From the NCBI GenBank assembly GCA_003993805.1, contig RSEF01000003.1:104108757-104172756 (forward strand): a DNA stretch of 64,000 nt, in the 5' to 3' direction. Both the position numbers and the translations under genes were made by a program. The stretch comes from Himantopus leucocephalus. Its lineage: Eukaryota > Chordata > Aves > Charadriiformes > Recurvirostridae. A model generated the notes under the pieces. The model did no database searches. It had not been told where the DNA came from and saw only the letters and a list, made by a program, of their open reading frames with translations. Below, piece after piece: positions 61,158 to 64,000 of this stretch (the stretch's first letter is position 1; every line of letters begins with the position of its first letter).

Positions 61158-61229
61158 TTGAGGGCGAAAGAAGCTGTGAAAAAGACTTACCATGTAAAAT
61201 TTGATGCTTTTTCCACAGCAAGTTTGAAG
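61158..61229 (+). repeat. Diverged direct repeat, copy 2
   Basis: Partner of 60472-60541, about 690 bases downstream in the same orientation. The shared core is TTGAGGRCRAAAGAAGCTGTGA and the shared end is CAAGTYTGAAG. Sequence beyond both ends does not obviously align, so the unit is short. Confidence 0.55.
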
Positions 61230-63884
61230 TCTGTGTCAATATTTAGCACCATCACATTTCATATAGAGAATGTGAGGGCATGGCACACAGTCATGTTCAA
61301 GAGATAAATGTTTATCAGCCACGGTTAACTGCAGCACGTGAATCAGCAAGAGGTTTTGTCTTGCTTGCTCACAGTGCAGAAGCTCTCCCATAGCTCTGCT
61401 GAAATGAATAGGAGAATTTTGACATTGAGTTACCACCCAGAATGGGTGAGCAAATAAGAATCTAGCCTTTAATCATCTAAAAACATAGATTTTGTGTTCT
61501 CTAGCCAATCAACAGATCAGCAGTTTTTACACTGGTTTCCTGCCCCATATGTTCTCAGGGAAAATTTTTCCCAACTCTTTCATTCTTTTCTGTTCTCTTT
61601 CATTTGGTAGATGTCTCTAAAACTGCAGCTGTCAAACCAGTTCATCAGAACTAGGCATGAAACAATGAAAAGCTTCACAGCCCAGGGAGCTTGGTGACAA
61701 ACAGTGCTTTGGTGAAAGCCTTCCTCTTTTTCACAGCCTTGATGGCCAGAAAGACTTTTGACCTCAGAAGCACTCTCAAAAGGAACATTTATCCAGAGAA
61801 TGAATGCAGGGGAAAGTTGCTGTGAGCCACTCAGCAAGTGATCCATCACCTGGGACCATTTCTCTCACATTCATCTGGAATTCACTGCGGAATTCCAGGA
61901 GGACTTTTCAGTAGAAACCTTATGCCACCATTTATCAGAATCAATCATTCCATTAATGAACATTCAGATTTTAGGGGATGTTTTCTTTTTACAATCACTC
62001 AAGTATTTAATTTCTTTTGCTTTAAGCTTCACTTTAGGAAATTAAGGGATAGTTCTGAAAAGCAGCTCAGAACTGGTCAAACCAAGAGCTGCAGGGACTT
62101 TCTACTTGGATTCAAATGCCAAAACAAGTGGTGACATTTTCAGAAAGTCTCCAACACAGTGGGCTTCAGTTCTATGTCTCTAATGTTTGTCACATTCTGC
62201 TTTTGAGTTGTTTTCTGTCTGCTCTTGTTGGATATATCTATAATGGACCTGCAAATAAAGGTGTGCCAAGGACTGTTTTCTGGCCCTGAGGCCAAAGGGC
62301 ACACACAGGTGTCATCTACATCACTATGTGCTTAGTCCAAAGACTTCAGGACTTCAGGTGGTTTTAAGACATAGTTACTGTGTATTGTACATTCATTAGT
62401 TTAAGGGTCTGAAACAAAGCAAGGACCATGTTATAGCCCATCACAGTGAGATGGTTTCATGGCACAAAATGACGGAAATGTTATGTGCCAAGACATGTTG
62501 CAAGAAGGCATGGAGTTTGAACACACACACAGCCTGCACAGATGTTGATGAAGGGATGTATAGAAAGGAGTGAAACAAAAACAGTCCTATCCGTACTGCC
62601 TTTGGGACATGGTCCACAGTACATGATATCCACCAAAGTGTGCCCAAACAACATCTAGGAGAACACTAAACCACTGCCTTGACTGCAAAAATGCTAGCAA
62701 ATAACCAGTATGGACAAGCAGTAGCCCAGTGCTTCAGTTCATGCTCTGCTCCTGCTTGATTTATCAGCAGAGATATAGTCTCTCTCTCACAAAATGATTA
62801 TTGCCTGTGGTATGGTGTTCTCCATCTTCATGCTTCCAATCACAGTATTGAAGTCTGTGCTATTTTCCTGTCCCTTAAAAACATAAATATTTCCACAAGC
62901 ATTCCAGCTATCCTGTTCACACCATACAGTGTCCATGCTATTTGAACAGCCTTGGGCCTTTTAGCTCTGGAGGCATAATCTGTGAGGTGTCTTACAGACA
63001 GAAATGTTATATAAAGTAAAGTACTGTGTCATGAAAAAGGTTGATCAATACTAACACAGCAGCTTGGGATCCTCATCTCTTAACTTGCATTATATACATG
63101 GAGAAGAATAAGAATTAGGTTTTGGCCATTAGAGTAGTCCCGCCTCCTAGCTTTGCATCTTACTGAATTCAAAGAAATAGCACACGCTGAATATTTGGTT
63201 AGTAGGTACATACATGTATACATATAGACCAGAACAGAAACACATGTGCAGAAATAGAAATAACAGATTACATTGCTAATGCCTGAGATACCAGTTTTAG
63301 GAAGAACGGTAGTGTATGCTTTACTGATATCAAAGGTTACATTTTCTTTAGCTGGCTATTAGTGTATTACTTAAAATATTCCCTTGGAAAGTTCATTTTC
63401 AGGGTTTTTTTAGCCAAGTGAATGTCAAGCGCCATTGGAGAAACATATTACCTGACATTAACAGGGTTTCAAAAAGAAGCAGAACAGTGTTACTAATATC
63501 CCTATTCTGGTCCCATAGATAAGGAACCTTTTTAATGCTTTGCTTTGTAGTAAGTGAAATTTTTCATCCTTATTTCAGATAAAATGTCAGTGGTTACTGA
63601 AAGCACACCCGAGCTTTCAGTTTAACAGATTATTAATGGAGTGGGGTGCACTACACACTTTCCAGGATCCAATTTATTTTTTGTAAATTTTAGCCAACAG
63701 CTATGACACCTGTTGTGTTCCTTGCTGACTCAGTAGTCTATGTACTAAATATGTTGCTTCACTGTAAAGCTGGAAACAAGTACTGAAATAATACAGAACT
63801 TATTTCTTGCCACGACCAGTCTCTGCATAAGCTAACTGAAGACACAGTTCTCAGATCTGAAAGCTGGAATCTAACTTCATGAGT
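61230..63884. other. Gene-less unique sequence
   Basis: No gene or named repeat is recognised. A 24-base hairpin-type inverted repeat lies at 61875-61898. Open frames up to 98 codons (61838-62134 plus) lack domains. Confidence 0.55.
61875..61898. repeat. 9-bp-arm inverted repeat
   Basis: CTGGAATTC and GAATTCCAG are perfect complements separated by ACTGCG, giving a 9-bp stem with a 6-base loop. No T-run follows, so it is not terminator-like. Confidence 0.9.
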
Positions 63885-64000
63885 ACATTCAGTATACCAC
63901 ATTGTGATGTGATCCTGGGGCCCCCAACACAAGAAAGACATGGACCTGTGGGACCGAGTCCAGAGGAGGGTCACAAAGATGATCTGAGGGCTGGAGCACC
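63885..64000 (+). mobile_element. CR1 LINE ORF2 fragment at window edge
   Basis: The sequence reads WGPQHKKDMDLWDRVQRR in frame from about 63916, followed by VTKMI, one stop and GLEH. This is the characteristic region near the C-terminus of CR1 ORF2. Only one stop is seen in about 28 codons, so this copy is less decayed than the pair at 48 kb. The left boundary is uncertain (63885-63915) and probably marks 5' truncation. The element continues beyond the window. Confidence 0.88.

Noticed and set aside
1..64000. tRNA genes, rRNA genes, CRISPR arrays, bacterial operons, telomeric repeats
   Set aside because: Looked for on reading both strands; no cloverleaf with B-box, no regularly spaced repeats, no ribosomal motifs and no TTAGGG arrays were seen.

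Overview
The window looks like avian nuclear DNA. It is AT-rich, has few interspersed repeats, and carries CR1 (chicken repeat 1) LINE fragments whose 3' ends are ATTCTGTGA-type tails, as in birds and other sauropsids. Much older MIR-like SINE relics are also present. It does not look bacterial: I see no operons, no ribosome-binding-site/ORF arrays, no CRISPR, no rRNA and no tRNA. The longest open frame is about 160 codons and lies in a GC-rich block. I recognise no host protein-coding exon, so I read the window as a gene-poor interval, either intergenic or inside a very large intron.

Layout. 1-19 kb: unique sequence with two MIR-like relics (10.1 and 17.5 kb), one dyad-type ancient repeat (16.1 kb), short microsatellites and three stretches that look like conserved noncoding elements (5.3, 9.55 and 13.8-14.5 kb). 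19.0-19.1 kb: a 100-N assembly gap beside a GC-richer decamer repeat. 22.4-24.3 kb: three single-N joins, two of them between near-identical tandem copies, which suggests unmerged contig ends or haplotypes. 25-44 kb: unique DNA with homopolymers, an A-free GT/CT tract, a MIR-like relic at 37.4 kb, regulatory-looking elements at 31.2 and 37.7-38.2 kb, and a perfect 20-bp palindrome at 42.4 kb. 44.6-49.3 kb: the CR1-rich segment, including a tail-to-tail pair (47.9-49.3 kb) that forms a large imperfect inverted repeat. 52.0-52.9 kb: a MIR-like relic, then a 71% GC block with a G-quadruplex motif and a consensus splice donor at its right edge. 53.65-53.87 kb: simple-sequence cluster ending in G20-N. 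56.4 kb: an old interspersed repeat. 57.9-58.3 kb: another regulatory-looking element with paired homeodomain sites. 63.9-64.0 kb: a comparatively intact CR1 ORF2 fragment running off the right end.

Function. No genes are seen working together. If the window does anything for its host, the best candidates are long-range regulatory elements and possibly one unannotated noncoding transcript starting in the 52.4-52.9 kb block. No previously undescribed system is evident. All repeat-family calls are from memory of family consensus patterns, and all conservation calls are inferences needing alignment.
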